The notes under the pieces: generated by a model
Databases searched by the model: none
Told to the model about the DNA's origin: nothing
What the model saw: the letters and a program-made list of their open reading frames with translations, nothing else
Shown: one piece after another, positions 47,000 to 58,200 of the stretch
How the letters are laid out: each line of letters opens with the position of its first letter
How positions within the stretch are numbered: position 1 is the first letter of the stretch
Program-made: the position numbers and the translations under genes
Assembly (NCBI RefSeq): GCF_013282155.1
Contig: NZ_BLWI01000001.1
Location: forward strand, 310,001 to 374,000
DNA: 64,000 bases
From: Sulfitobacter sp. HGT1
GTDB taxonomy: Bacteria > Pseudomonadota > Alphaproteobacteria > Rhodobacterales > Rhodobacteraceae
Direction of reading: 5' to 3'

Positions 47000-47920
47000 T
47001 TAGGACGAGGCATGGAAAGTGCGGCCAAGCGATGCCGGGGCACTGCTTTTATCGGCAGAAAGAACCACCAGCACAAGGATGGTGATGATGTAGGGCGACA
47101 TTGCCAGATACTCTACAGGAATGGCAACGCCTGCACCTTGTAGATTTAGCTGCAACTGTGTGATTCCGCCAAATAAATAGGCACCCAGCAGCAGACGCCA
47201 CGGCTTCCAGCTGGCAAAGACGACCAGCGCAAGCGCGATCCAGCCCACGCCGGCGGTCATTCCTTCGGTCCATTGGGGCACACGGATCAGGCTGATATAG
47301 GCCCCGCCCAAGCCAGCACAGGCCCCGCCGAACATGATGGCCAGCGTGCGTATCCGCACCACCTTATAGCCAAGCGCATGGGCCGCATCATGGCTTTCGC
47401 CGACCGCACGCAGGATCAGACCCGCGCGGGTGAATTTCAACATCACCCAAACCGCGATGACCATGGCAATGCCCAGATACAACATGATGTCATGGGAAAA
47501 CAGAACCGGCCCCAGAACCGGAATATCGTGCAGCGGGCCAAAGTTCACTTCGGCCAGACGGGGCGGTTTGATCCCGACATAGCTTTGCCCCAGCAGCGCT
47601 GAAAACCCCAAGCCGAACAACGTCAGCGCAAGCCCCGACGCGACCTGATTGGCCAGCGTGATCTGCGTCAGGAAGGCGAACAACAGGCTCAGCAGCGCGC
47701 CGCCTGCAGCCGCCGCCGCAAACCCCAGCATGGGTGACCCGGTTTCCACTGCGGTGGCAAAGCCGCAAATGGCCCCCATGATCATCATGCCCTCGACGCC
47801 CAGATTAAGGACACCTGATTTTTCAACGACCAGTTCCCCCAATGCGGCAAAAATCAGCGGCGTCGCCGCGACCAGAAAACCGGCAACGAACAGAACGGGA
47901 TTGATGGCTGACAGATCCAT
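47000..47920 (-). CDS. ABC transporter permease, nucleoside/BMP type
   Basis: A 306-residue membrane protein of the branched-chain/ribose type-2 permease fold. ALGELVVEKSGVLNLGVEGM near the N-terminus is the characteristic motif of the NupQ-like permeases, with about eight hydrophobic segments following and GGITQLQLNLQGAGVAIPVE late. It shares its first base with the last base of the neighbouring permease gene. Confidence 0.92.
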   Translation of the reverse strand: MDLSAINPVLFVAGFLVAATPLIFAALGELVVEKSGVLNLGVEGMMIMGAICGFATAVETGSPMLGFAAAAAGGALLSLLFAFLTQITLANQVASGLALTLFGLGFSALLGQSYVGIKPPRLAEVNFGPLHDIPVLGPVLFSHDIMLYLGIAMVIAVWVMLKFTRAGLILRAVGESHDAAHALGYKVVRIRTLAIMFGGACAGLGGAYISLIRVPQWTEGMTAGVGWIALALVVFASWKPWRLLLGAYLFGGITQLQLNLQGAGVAIPVEYLAMSPYIITILVLVVLSADKSSAPASLGRTFHASS

Positions 47921-49002
47921 TATGCGACCTCCGCCCGGCCAAAGCGCAGCCGGTAATTTGTGAAAAGATCAAAGGCGAGCAGGAAGAACAGCAACATGCC
48001 CTGAAACACCTGAATGGCAGCAGCGGGCAGACCCAGCTGGCTTTGCGCGATGTCGCCCCCGATATAGGTCAAGGCCATCAACCCGCCCGCCAGCAAAATG
48101 CCAATTGGATGCAACCGGCCCAGAAAGGCCACGATGATGGCGGTGAACCCGTAGCCCACGTTGAAATCAATGGTGATCTGACCTGCGGGGCCCGCGACCT
48201 CGAACATACCTGCAAGGCCCGCAAGCAGCCCGGACATCCCCATGCAGAACAAAACCAGCCGCACCGGGTTTACGCCTGAAAACTTTGCGGCCCTTGGTGC
48301 TTCGCCGGTCACCCGGATGGCAAAGCCCAGCCGGTGCCGCGCCAGCAACACATAAGCAAAGATCACCGCAATCAACGCCGCGACAACCCCCCAATGCATG
48401 CCCGATCCCGTGATCAGCTCCGCATTATGGGCGGATGGGTATTGCTGCAAATTCCGGCTGCCGGGAAACCCGAACCCTTCGGGGTTTTTCAAAAGGCCAA
48501 GGGCCATCGAGGCCAGAAACTGTTCCGCCACATAGACCAGCATCAAAGACACCAAAATCTCGTTGGTGCCGAATTTGACCTTCAAAACCGCCGGGATCAT
48601 CGCCCAGATCCAGCCGCCCAACGCACCCGCCAACACCATCAGGGGAAAGATCAAGACGCTTTCGGTCGGATAGAACGCCAACCCCACCCCCGCGCCGAAA
48701 ATCGCCCCCATGATATACTGGCCTTCCGCGCCAATATTCCAGATTCCCGCCTTGAACCCCAGGGACAAGCCGATGGCGATCAACACCAAAGGGGCCCCTT
48801 TGATCAACAATTGCGGGCGATAATAAAACGCAAAATCACCAAACAGCGGCTCCCAGAAAATCGTGGCGATCGACGCCAGCGGGTCCTTGCCCAATGCGGC
48901 GAACAAAAGCCCGCCAAAAACCATGGTCGCCAAAACCGCCAAAACGGGCGCTGCCCAAGAAAACGCCTGACTTGCCTGCGGCCGTTTCTCAAGCCTTACC
49001 AT
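47920..49002 (-). CDS. ABC transporter permease, nucleoside/BMP type
   Basis: A 360-residue partner permease (NupP-like). It has LGFKAGIWNIGAEGQYIMGA, the family signature matching that of the other permease, and about eight to ten hydrophobic segments. The two permeases form a heterodimer with one ATPase dimer. It lies 75 bases after the ATPase gene, with a repeat element in the gap. Confidence 0.92.
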   Translation of the reverse strand: MVRLEKRPQASQAFSWAAPVLAVLATMVFGGLLFAALGKDPLASIATIFWEPLFGDFAFYYRPQLLIKGAPLVLIAIGLSLGFKAGIWNIGAEGQYIMGAIFGAGVGLAFYPTESVLIFPLMVLAGALGGWIWAMIPAVLKVKFGTNEILVSLMLVYVAEQFLASMALGLLKNPEGFGFPGSRNLQQYPSAHNAELITGSGMHWGVVAALIAVIFAYVLLARHRLGFAIRVTGEAPRAAKFSGVNPVRLVLFCMGMSGLLAGLAGMFEVAGPAGQITIDFNVGYGFTAIIVAFLGRLHPIGILLAGGLMALTYIGGDIAQSQLGLPAAAIQVFQGMLLFFLLAFDLFTNYRLRFGRAEVA

Positions 49003-49015
49003 GCTGTGCCCCGCA

Positions 49016-49068
49016 TTTCATTTTGCCAAATAAACTTCACGGGGGTGTGGGGGTGTGAAACCCCCACT
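49016..49068. repeat. Intergenic repeat in the ABC transporter operon
   Basis: TTTCATTTTGCCAAATAAAC module (49016-49035, also seen at 3761 and 62639) followed by a GGGGGTGTGAAACCCCC hairpin. It lies within the operon between ATPase and permease genes, where it could tune relative expression. Confidence 0.65.
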
Positions 49069-49077
49069 TCTGTCATG

Positions 49078-50595
49078 TCAAACATGCGCGACCTCCATTC
49101 CGTGGGCACCGCCCATCATCAACCCGATCTCGTCCACCGTCAGGCCCTGCGCGGGGCGCGGCTCTGACAGACGGCCTTCGTTCAGGGCGGAAAACCGGTC
49201 CGAGATTTCCATCAACTCGTCCAGATCCTGACTGATCACAATAACGGCGGCCCCGTTTTCGGCCAGATCCAGCAACGCCTGCCGGATCGCCGCCGCGGCC
49301 GAGGCATCAACCCCCCATGTGGGCTGGTTCACAACCAATACTTCAGGGCGCTGTAACACCTCGCGGCCGATGACGAATTTTTGCAGGTTCCCGCCAGACA
49401 GCGCGCGCGCGGCGTTGCCGGGGCCGGGGGTGCGCACGTCAAATTCCTTGATGATACGCTCGGCAAACCGTCTTGCGGCGGGCCAGTCCAGCATCCCGCC
49501 CCGTTCGAGGTTTTCGCGCACGGCACCGGTCAACATCGCGTTTTCGGTCAATGTCATATCGGGGGCGGCGGCATGACCCAGCCGTTCTTCGGGGGCCGCG
49601 AGAATACCCAGAGCCCGCCGCGCGATAGGGCCCAGCTGGCTGATATCGTGGTCCTTGAACCGGATCATACCCGCACCGGAAGGCTGTTCGCCGGACAGCG
49701 CCGCCAGCAATTCGTCCTGACCGTTGCCTGCAACGCCGCCGATGCCGAGCACTTCGCCGGCGCGGACCTGAACGCTGATATCCCGCAAAGGCATACCAAA
49801 AGCCGAGGGGGATTTCGCGTTCAACCCCTGAATGTCCAAAAGCACCGCGCCGGGGGTCTTGCCTGCGCGCAATGGCGTTTTCAGGATGCTGCCCACCATC
49901 ATTTCCGCCATATCGCGCGCGGATGTTTCCGAGGGCGTGCAATGGCCGACCACCTTGCCCAAACGCAGAATGGTGGCACTGTCACACAGGCTCCGGATCT
50001 CTTCGAGCTTGTGCGAGATGTACAAGATCGCCGTCCCTTCGGCGCTGAGCTTGCGCAGGGTCTTGAACAGGATTTCGACTTCTTGCGGGGTCAGAACCGA
50101 AGTCGGTTCGTCCATGATCAACAGTTTCGGGTCTTGCAAAAGGCAGCGAATAATCTCGACCCGCTGACGTTCCCCGGCCGAAAGGTCGCCAACAATCCGG
50201 TCGGGCGACAGCGGCAGGCCATACGCCTCGGACACGTCGCGGATTTGCTTGCTCAGCGCGCGCAGCTTGGGGGCGTTTTCCATGCCCAAGGCGATGTTTT
50301 CCGCAACGCTCAGCGCATCGAAGAGCGAAAAATGCTGGAAGACCATGCCAACCCCGGCCGCCCGCGCAGCACGTGGTTCGCTGGGGTGAAACGCCGCGCC
50401 GTGCATCTGCATTGTGCCGCTGTCAGGTTTGACCAGACCATAGATCATCTTGACCAGCGTTGATTTGCCCGCCCCGTTTTCCCCCAACAGCGCGTGGACC
50501 TCGCCCGGGGCGATTGTCAGCGACACATCGTCATTCGCCACTACGCCGGGATAGGCTTTGGTCAGTCCTGAAAGGGCAAGAAGGGGTGCAGTCAT
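49078..50595 (-). CDS. ABC transporter ATP-binding protein, double NBD (nucleoside/sugar type)
   Basis: A 505-residue protein with two fused ATPase domains. First domain: Walker A GENGAGKSTLVKMIYG, signature LSAGERQRVEIIRCL, Walker B LLIMDEPTSVL. The second has a degenerate P-loop (GIGGVAGNGQDELLAALSG) but a signature LSGGNLQKFVIGREV. This asymmetry is usual for the ribose/galactose and nucleoside class. It overlaps xdhC by four bases, tying the transporter to purine oxidation. Confidence 0.93.
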   Translation of the reverse strand: MTAPLLALSGLTKAYPGVVANDDVSLTIAPGEVHALLGENGAGKSTLVKMIYGLVKPDSGTMQMHGAAFHPSEPRAARAAGVGMVFQHFSLFDALSVAENIALGMENAPKLRALSKQIRDVSEAYGLPLSPDRIVGDLSAGERQRVEIIRCLLQDPKLLIMDEPTSVLTPQEVEILFKTLRKLSAEGTAILYISHKLEEIRSLCDSATILRLGKVVGHCTPSETSARDMAEMMVGSILKTPLRAGKTPGAVLLDIQGLNAKSPSAFGMPLRDISVQVRAGEVLGIGGVAGNGQDELLAALSGEQPSGAGMIRFKDHDISQLGPIARRALGILAAPEERLGHAAAPDMTLTENAMLTGAVRENLERGGMLDWPAARRFAERIIKEFDVRTPGPGNAARALSGGNLQKFVIGREVLQRPEVLVVNQPTWGVDASAAAAIRQALLDLAENGAAVIVISQDLDELMEISDRFSALNEGRLSEPRPAQGLTVDEIGLMMGGAHGMEVAHV

Positions 50596-51368
50596 GATCC
50601 GGCCTTTGGTTGAGCGTCTAATCGGGTGCCGCCCAACAGCGCGGCAACGACCCCTTGTGCAATGTCGGAGGGGCGTTTTCCAAGGGTTTTGTCACCGATG
50701 GGGCAAGTGATTTGCGATGGATCATGGCCCATCGCCGCCAAACGTCTGGAAAAGCGGGCCCATTTCGTGTCTGACCCGATCAATCCGACGCTGGCAGCCT
50801 TGCGGGTCAGCAACGCGTCACACAGCGCCAGATCAATGTCATGGGAATAGGTGAAAATCAGGTGATGCGCGTCTTGGGGGGCGCGCAGGGCCAGACGCGG
50901 CATGTCACGCGCGGGCACAATGGTGATGGTATCCGCGACAGAGGCGGGGAAACGGGTGATGTCGCTGTCGACCCATGTCAGGTCAAAGGCACCGGCAGGT
51001 GCCGCAGCAACCACAGCGCGCCCGACATGGCCCGCGCCCCAAAGCCACAGCTGTTGCGGCGCGCCGTGGGTGGTGGGGGAAGCCATCGCAACCGGTTGCG
51101 GATCGGTTTCGCGTTGCTGGTCGGTGAAAGACAAGGTGACCGCGCCGCCGCAACATTGCCCGAGGTTCGGGCCAAGCGGTATTTTCAGCGTATGGGCCGC
51201 GCGCCCCTTGGCAAGCATTTCGCGCGCGGTCTGAATGGCCTGATGTTCAAGGGCACCGCCACCGATGGTGCCGGCGATGTCTTGTGCCGTTACCTTCATC
51301 GCGGTGCCCGCATCCCGCGGGGTCGAGCCGCGCGTGGCGGTGATCTCAATATATATTGCGTCGCTCAT
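50592..51368 (-). CDS. xdhC: Xanthine dehydrogenase accessory protein XdhC
   Basis: A 258-residue maturation factor that binds the molybdenum cofactor, promotes its sulfuration and inserts it into XdhB (known in Rhodobacter capsulatus). GGGALEHQAIQTAREML and LGQCCGGAVTLSF with conserved Cys, then a Rossmann region LWGAGHVGRAVV and the C-terminal LIGSDTKWARFSRRLAAMGH. 4-base overlaps on both sides place it firmly in the operon. Confidence 0.95.
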   Translation of the reverse strand: MSDAIYIEITATRGSTPRDAGTAMKVTAQDIAGTIGGGALEHQAIQTAREMLAKGRAAHTLKIPLGPNLGQCCGGAVTLSFTDQQRETDPQPVAMASPTTHGAPQQLWLWGAGHVGRAVVAAAPAGAFDLTWVDSDITRFPASVADTITIVPARDMPRLALRAPQDAHHLIFTYSHDIDLALCDALLTRKAASVGLIGSDTKWARFSRRLAAMGHDPSQITCPIGDKTLGKRPSDIAQGVVAALLGGTRLDAQPKAGS

Positions 51369-53650
51369 GCGCGGGCCTTGAGGGTGGCAGCCAGCACTGC
51401 CTCAGCGGTCGCGGGCGTTTGCAAATCAGCGTAGTTCGGACCGCAGGCGCGGGTCGCGTCCGACAGTGCCATGAACGCAGAAATCCCCAGCATCAGGGGC
51501 GGTTCGCCCACGGCTTTGGACCGGTACACCGTTTGTGCAGGGTTGGGTTGATCCCACAGGGCCACGTTGAAGATATCCGGCCGGTCCGAGATCGCGGGAA
51601 TTTTATAGGTCGATGGCGCATGTGTTTTCAGCGTGCCTTGATCATCCCACACCAGTTCCTCGGTGGTCAGCCATCCGGCCCCTTGCACATAGCCACCTTC
51701 GATCTGGCCAATATCCAGTGCAGGGTTCAGCGAGGCACCTGCGTCATGCAGAATATCCGCCCGCAGGATGCGGTTTTCACCGGTCAAAGTGTCAATCACC
51801 ACCTCGGTCACGGCGGCCCCATAGGCAAAGTAAAAGAACGGGCTGCCTTGTCCGGTGATGCGGTCCCATTTGATGTCCGGCGTTTTGTAAAATCCGGTCG
51901 AGGACAATGAAACGCGGTGTTCATAGGCAGAGGCGGCAGCTTGGGCAAAGGTGATTTCACCATCGCCAACCCGGACCATGCCATCCACGAATTCGACGGC
52001 ATCGGGGGTGGTTTGGTGCAATTCGGCCAGATGCACCGCGATGCGGTCACGGATCGTGTCGCAAGCGGCCTGAACCGCCATGCCGTTCAGATCGGTCCCC
52101 GAAGACGCGGCCGTGGCCGAGGTGTTGGGCACTTTGCCGGTATCGGTTGCAGTGATCTTGACCGCGCTGACCTCCACGCCAAAGCGGCTGGCGGCGACTT
52201 GGGCGATCTTTTGGAACAACCCCTGACCCATTTCGGTACCGCCATGGTTCAGATGGATCGAGCCATCATTATAGACATGCACCAACGCTCCGGCCTGATT
52301 GAGATGGGTCAGGGTGAATGAAATGCCGAACTTGACCGGCGTCAGTGCGATACCGCGTTTCAGAACCGGCTGGCTGGCGTTCCATGCGTCAATGGCAATA
52401 CGGCGGGCCGCATAGTCTGATGTGGCCACCAACCGGTCGGTCAGGGCGTTGATGATCCCGTCGGTGACAGGCTGGTGATAAGGCGTGGTCTGCACCTGAT
52501 CGCTGGGCGCATCGGCATAGTAATTCGCGCGGCGCACCGCCAGCGGATCAGCGCCAAGGTGATGGGCAATGTGATCCATCACCCGTTCGATGCCGACGAT
52601 CCCTTGGGGGCCGCCGAAACCGCGAAAGGCCGTGGCACTTTGGGTGTTGGTGCGCAACCGGTGCGAGGTGATGCGGATGTTATCCAGATGATAGGCGTTA
52701 TCGGCGTGCAGCATTGCACGGTCTGCCACGGGTAGGGATAAGTCCATCCCCCAGCCGCAGCGGGTGAAATGGGTGAAATCCAACGCGGTTATTTTGCCGC
52801 TGGCATCAAAGCCGACGGTATAGTCGATCCGGAAATCATGGCGCTTGCCAGTGATGATCATATCGTCATCGCGGTCATAGCGCATCTTGCAGGGCCGTCC
52901 GGTTTTCGACGCTGCAACGGCGCAAGCAATCGCCAGCGCGTTGCCTTGGCTTTCCTTGCCGCCAAATCCACCGCCCATGCGCCGCGTCTCTACCCGGACG
53001 GCATGCATCGGCACGCCAAGGGCTTCGGCGACCTTGTGCTGGATTTCGGTCGGGTGCTGGGTCGAGGAATGGACAACCATGTCGCCATTGTCCTGGGGCA
53101 GGGCAAGGGCGGCCTGACCTTCGAGGTAGAAATGTTCCTGTCCGCCGATGTTGATCGTGCCGGTCAGGGTTTGGGCCGCTTGGTCCAGCGCCGTGGCGGC
53201 ATCGCCTTTTTGATAGATGCGCGGGCCGTCCTCGAACCGGCTGTTGGCGGCAAGCGCCTGTTCGATCGTCAGGATCGGGTCGGTTTTTTCAATGTCGATT
53301 TGCCCCAATCGCGCCGCATGGCGTGCGGCCAGATGGCTGGTGGCAATCACCATGAACAAGGGCTGACCCGCGTAATGCACCGCATCCGTCGCCAGCAAAG
53401 GTTCGTCATGGTTGGAAGGCGACACATCATTGCTAAAAGGCAGATCGCCCGCGGTCAGGACCGCCGCCACCCCCGCGGCATCACGCACCGTGCTGAGGTC
53501 CATCGAGACCAGTTTGCCAGCGGCAACCTTGCTGAGACCAAAGGCGATATGGAGCGCATTTGCGGGCACCGGAATGTCATCGACATACCGCGCGGCCCCG
53601 GTGACATGGAGCTTTGCTGCATCATGGGGCAGGGGGGTTGCGACGCTCAT
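51365..53650 (-). CDS. xdhB: Xanthine dehydrogenase molybdopterin-binding subunit
   Basis: A 761-residue large subunit. N-terminal domain with [20 protein letters not shown]; the Mo-binding part has [57 protein letters not shown] and the catalytic Glu in [14 protein letters not shown] near the C-terminus. It hydroxylates hypoxanthine and xanthine to urate with the Mo cofactor. 4-base overlaps with xdhA and xdhC. Confidence 0.95.
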   Translation of the reverse strand: MSVATPLPHDAAKLHVTGAARYVDDIPVPANALHIAFGLSKVAAGKLVSMDLSTVRDAAGVAAVLTAGDLPFSNDVSPSNHDEPLLATDAVHYAGQPLFMVIATSHLAARHAARLGQIDIEKTDPILTIEQALAANSRFEDGPRIYQKGDAATALDQAAQTLTGTINIGGQEHFYLEGQAALALPQDNGDMVVHSSTQHPTEIQHKVAEALGVPMHAVRVETRRMGGGFGGKESQGNALAIACAVAASKTGRPCKMRYDRDDDMIITGKRHDFRIDYTVGFDASGKITALDFTHFTRCGWGMDLSLPVADRAMLHADNAYHLDNIRITSHRLRTNTQSATAFRGFGGPQGIVGIERVMDHIAHHLGADPLAVRRANYYADAPSDQVQTTPYHQPVTDGIINALTDRLVATSDYAARRIAIDAWNASQPVLKRGIALTPVKFGISFTLTHLNQAGALVHVYNDGSIHLNHGGTEMGQGLFQKIAQVAASRFGVEVSAVKITATDTGKVPNTSATAASSGTDLNGMAVQAACDTIRDRIAVHLAELHQTTPDAVEFVDGMVRVGDGEITFAQAAASAYEHRVSLSSTGFYKTPDIKWDRITGQGSPFFYFAYGAAVTEVVIDTLTGENRILRADILHDAGASLNPALDIGQIEGGYVQGAGWLTTEELVWDDQGTLKTHAPSTYKIPAISDRPDIFNVALWDQPNPAQTVYRSKAVGEPPLMLGISAFMALSDATRACGPNYADLQTPATAEAVLAATLKARA

Positions 53651-55053
53651 GCTGTCACCGCCTGTATGTCAGTGCTGATGCCCTGAGCTTCGAGGAAATA
53701 CCGCATCAGCATGTTTTGCGCGGTTTGCAGGCGATAGCTGGCAGAGGCGCGCATGTCGGAGAGCGGTTGGAAATCTTTTGCAATCAGCGTCATGGCGGTT
53801 GCGAAACTGGCTTCGGTAAAGGGCTGGTTTAGCAATGCGGCCTCGGTCTTTGCGGCGCGTTTGGGTGTGCCTGCCATGCCGCCAAAAGCGATGCGCGCAT
53901 CGGTGATGGTGCGACCCTCGCGGGTGAGGTTGATGCAGCCACAGACCGCCGAGATGTCTTGGTCAAACCGCTTGCTGAGCTTGTAGCAGCGCAGGGTGTC
54001 GGGTTGCTTGGGGACGGTGACCGCCTCGACAAATTCGCCGGGCGCGCGGTCTTGTTTGCCGTAGGCGATAAAGAAATCCTCGAGCGGGAGGCTGCGGCGT
54101 CTGTCGCCGTGGCGCAGATGCAATGTAGCCCCCATGGCGATCAGCCCTGGCGACCCGTCCCCGATGGGCGAGCCGTTCGCGATATTGCCGCCGATGGTCG
54201 CGGCATTGCGCACCTGGGTTGATCCGTAACGGCGTAGCATCGTGGCGAGGCTGGGATGATGGGGCGCGAAATGGGCCTCGAGCTCAGTGATCGTGGTCAT
54301 TGCACCGATGCGCCAGTGATCGCCTGCATCCGTAATGCCGCGCAGGTCGTCGATCCTGTTCAGAAAGGCGGTTGGGCCGAGGCTGCGGAACTGCTTGGTC
54401 ACCCAAAGGCCGACATCCGTGGCCCCGGCGATCAGGGTGGCATCGGGGTTGGCGGCGTACCAGCGTGCCAGATCATCGGTGGTGGTGGGCTGGATATGTT
54501 GAGGGGGCTGTCTGCCCCCGTCCGGCTGCGCCGGCCCCCCCGAGGATTTTGGTCCATTTGGAATGCGCAGGTTTTTGAGGTGGTGGGGGACGGGTTCGTT
54601 TTCCGCAGCTTGTGCGGCGCGGATGATCGGGGCGTAGCCGGTGCAGCGGCACAGGTTTCCGGCCAGTTGGGTGTCGTGGTCGGTGGCCCCGTTCAGGTGG
54701 GCGGTGGCCATGGTGACCGCAAAGCCGGGGGTGCAAAAGCCGCATTGGCTGCCGTGGTGGTCGATCAGGTTTTGCTGGACAGGGTGCAGTGTGCCATCGG
54801 GCGCGCTGAGGCCTTCGACGGTTGTTACTGATTTACCGTTGATCTGGGGTAGAAACAGGATGCAGCCGTTCAGGGCGCGGTGACCTGTATCGTCGCTGAT
54901 CATGACGCTGCACGCACCGCAATCGCCTTCGTTGCAGCCTTCTTTGGTGCCGGTCAGGTGTTTGGTTTCGCGCAGCCAGTCAAGCAGGGTTGTGGTGGGA
55001 GAGATGCCAGTCAGCGACACGACTTCCCCGTTGAGGAGAAAAGTGATGTCCAT
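53647..55053 (-). CDS. xdhA: Xanthine dehydrogenase small subunit (FeS/FAD)
   Basis: About 468 residues. First 2Fe-2S site: [12 protein letters not shown]; second: [10 protein letters not shown] and [10 protein letters not shown]. The FAD domain follows from about residue 195 ([33 protein letters not shown]). Between these domains lies an unusual proline/glycine/glutamine-rich linker (around residues 164-187), whose DNA (54501-54563) is a copy of the dispersed palindromic repeat. The start at 55053 is the first ATG that gives the ferredoxin-like fold ([16 protein letters not shown]); the frame is open further upstream. First gene of the operon, divergent from dnaE. Confidence 0.93.
   Translation of the reverse strand: MDITFLLNGEVVSLTGISPTTTLLDWLRETKHLTGTKEGCNEGDCGACSVMISDDTGHRALNGCILFLPQINGKSVTTVEGLSAPDGTLHPVQQNLIDHHGSQCGFCTPGFAVTMATAHLNGATDHDTQLAGNLCRCTGYAPIIRAAQAAENEPVPHHLKNLRIPNGPKSSGGPAQPDGGRQPPQHIQPTTTDDLARWYAANPDATLIAGATDVGLWVTKQFRSLGPTAFLNRIDDLRGITDAGDHWRIGAMTTITELEAHFAPHHPSLATMLRRYGSTQVRNAATIGGNIANGSPIGDGSPGLIAMGATLHLRHGDRRRSLPLEDFFIAYGKQDRAPGEFVEAVTVPKQPDTLRCYKLSKRFDQDISAVCGCINLTREGRTITDARIAFGGMAGTPKRAAKTEAALLNQPFTEASFATAMTLIAKDFQPLSDMRASASYRLQTAQNMLMRYFLEAQGISTDIQAVTA
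54501..54563. repeat. Palindromic repeat copy in frame inside xdhA
   Basis: The stretch AGGGGGCTGTCTGCCCCC (54502-54519) is identical to the copy at 59123. It is followed by a CCGGCTGCGCCGG hairpin and by CCCCCCCGAGGATTTTGG, again matching the repeat tail. On the minus strand it is read as [16 protein letters not shown] in the linker of XdhA. Confidence 0.75.
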
Positions 55054-55274
55054 AGGTTCGTTCCGCCGCGGTACCGGGGCCCATGATATGCGCGGGGTTC
55101 GATGCGACGTAGAACGCGGCGCGGGCAAATGCTGAGCGAGGCTAAGCGCGGGCGTGTGGTCTTGGCAAGGGGTTTCCTGTTTCATGCGGGGGAATGACCG
55201 GCGCGTGCCGAAATTATTGGCATGACGCGTCAGCGGGTATGGCGGCTGGGGGTTTGGTCGCTTAGACTTGGAGG
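55054..55274. promoter_or_regulatory. xdhA-dnaE divergent intergenic region
   Basis: About 220 bases that must contain the promoter of the seven-gene xdh/transporter operon and that of dnaE. No clear binding-site palindrome was found. No gene seen. Confidence 0.35.
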
Positions 55275-58200
55275 ATGGCAAATACACCCCGATTCATTCA
55301 CCTGCGCACCCATTCCGAATATTCGTTGCTGGAAGGCGCGTTGCGGCTGAAAAAGCTGCCCGATCTGTGTAAATCGGCGGGCATGCCTGCGATGGCATTG
55401 ACCGACACTAACAATATGTTTGCGGCGCTCGAGTTTTCTGTCGCCATGTCGGGGGCGGGTGTCCAGCCGATCATCGGGTGTCAGGTCGATCTGGCCTATG
55501 TCGCGGCACAACCGGGGGAAAAGCCGCGCGCGCCTGCCCCTGTGGTGCTTCTGGCGCAGTCCGAAGTCGGGTATGAGCATCTGATGAAGTTGAACTCGTG
55601 CCTGTATATCGACAAGGGCGGTGCGCTGCCCGAGGTGACGCTGGACCAGCTTGAGACATTCAGCGCGGGCATCATTTGTCTGACCGGTGGGGCAGGCGGC
55701 CCTGTGGGGCAGTTGTTGCAAACCGGGCAGGGGCCCGCCGCCGAGGCGTTGATGAAGCGGTTGCATGGCATGTTCGGCGACCGGTTATATGTCGAATTGC
55801 AGCGCCATCCGGGCGAGAATGGCCAGCCCGAAGCCGAGCGGAAGACCGAGCGCGGCTTTGTCGAGATGGCCTATGCGATGGGCATCCCCTTGGTGGCAAC
55901 CAATGACGTCTATTTCCCGAAAACCACGATGTACGAGGCCCATGACGCGCTGATCTGTATTGCGGACGGGGCCTATGTCGACCAGCAGCAGGACCGCCGC
56001 CGCCTGACGGCACAGCATTATTTCAAGTCGCAATCGGAAATGGTGACGCTGTTTGCCGATTTGCCGGAGGCGATCGAGAACACCGTCGAGATCGCAAAAC
56101 GCTGTGCCTTTATGGCCTATCGCCGTGATCCGATCCTGCCGAAATTTGCCGATAACGAGATTGAAGAACTGAAGCGTCAGGCGCACGAAGGTCTGAAAGA
56201 CCGTTTGAAGGTAATCCCCCATGCGACCAGCGTCGAGGAATATGAAAAACGGCTGGATTTCGAGCTGGGCATCATTGAGGGCATGGGGTTTCCCGGCTAT
56301 TTTCTGATCGTTGCGGATTTTATCAAATGGGCCAAGGATCAGGACATTCCTGTCGGGCCGGGCCGTGGGTCGGGTGCGGGGTCGCTGGTGGCCTATGCGC
56401 TGACCATCACCGACCTTGATCCGCTTCGGTATCAATTGCTGTTTGAACGCTTCCTGAACCCCGAACGCGTATCGATGCCCGACTTTGACATCGACTTTTG
56501 CATGGATCGCCGCGAAGAGGTGATCCAATATGTGCAGCGCAAATACGGGCGCGACAAGGTGGGGCAGATCATCACCTTTGGTGCGCTGTTGTCCAAGGCG
56601 GCGGTGCGGGACATCGGGCGCGTTTTGCAAATGCCCTATGGTCAGGTGGACCGTTTGTCCAAGATGATCCCGGTCGAAGGGGTCAAACCCGTCAGCATCG
56701 AAAAGGCATTGGCAGACGAGCCGCGCCTGCGCGAAGAGGCCCGCAACGAAGAGGTTGTCGCCCGGTTGCTGGATTACGGTCAGCAGGTCGAGGGGTTGCT
56801 CCGCAACGCATCAACCCACGCGGCGGGTGTTGTGATTGGTGACAGGCCGCTGGACCAGCTTGTGCCGCTGTACCAGGATCCGCGGTCCGACATGCCCGCA
56901 ACGCAGTTCAACATGAAATGGGTGGAACAGGCCGGTCTGGTCAAGTTCGACTTTCTCGGCCTGAAAACCCTGACCGTCATCCAGAATGCGGTGGACCAGA
57001 TCAAGGCATCGGGCCGCCATCTGCATATTGCCGCTGACGGGACCGAATTGTTCGAGCCGCCGGAAGGGTTGATCGACGATATTGCCACCGTCCCGCTGGA
57101 TGACGAAGCTTCCTACAAGCTATACGCCAGCGCCAAGACCGTGGCGGTGTTTCAGGTGGAATCCAGCGGCATGATGGATGCCCTGAAACGGATGAAACCG
57201 ACCTGTATCGAGGATATCGTGGCTCTTGTGGCGCTGTACCGCCCCGGCCCGATGGAGAACATCCCGACCTATTGCGAGGTCAAGAACGGGATCAAGGAAC
57301 GCGAATCCGTACATCCGTCGATTGACCATATCCTTGAGGAAACCCAAGGCATCATCGTTTACCAAGAACAGGTTATGCAGATCGCGCAGGTCATGGCGGG
57401 CTATAGCCTTGGTGGCGCTGACCTGTTGCGCCGTGCGATGGGTAAAAAGATTGCCGAAGAAATGGCCAAGGAACGCCCCAAGTTCGAAAAGGGTGCCATG
57501 GCCAATGGGGTGGACAAGAAAAAAGCGTCGGAAGTCTTCGACCTTTTGGAAAAATTCGCCAACTACGGTTTCAACAAATCCCACGCCGCCGCCTATGCCG
57601 TGGTCAGCTATCAGACCGCCTGGCTCAAGGCGAACCATCCGGTCGAGTTCATGGCCGGTGTGATGAACTGCGATGTCCACCTGACCGACAAGCTGGCGGT
57701 GTATTTCGAGGAAGTGCGCAAGCGGCTGGAACTGCCATGGGTGCCGCCCTGCGTGAACCGCTCTGATGCGACGTTCAAGGTCGTTGACGGCGCGCTGGTC
57801 TATGCGCTGGGCGCGTTGAAAAACGTGGGCGTCGAGGCGATGAAACTGATCACGACGGGCCGCATGGTTGAAGGGGTGGACCGCCCCTTTGCCACGCTGT
57901 TTGATCTGGCGCGGCGGGTTGATCTGAAACGGGTCGGCAAGCGGCCGCTGGAAATGCTGGCCCGGTCGGGTGCGTTTGACCAGTTGGACAGCAACCGCCG
58001 TCGGGTCTGGAACGCGCTGGACGGGTTGGTGAGCTATTCCGCCGCCATCCACGAGCAAAAGGCCAGCAATCAGGTGTCGCTTTTTGGCGAGGCGGGCGAT
58101 GATCTGCCCGAACCGCGCATCCTGCCCTGCGATGACTGGGAGGCGGCAGAACGCCTGACCGAAGAATTCAAGGCCGTGGGGTTCTATCTGTCCGGTCACC

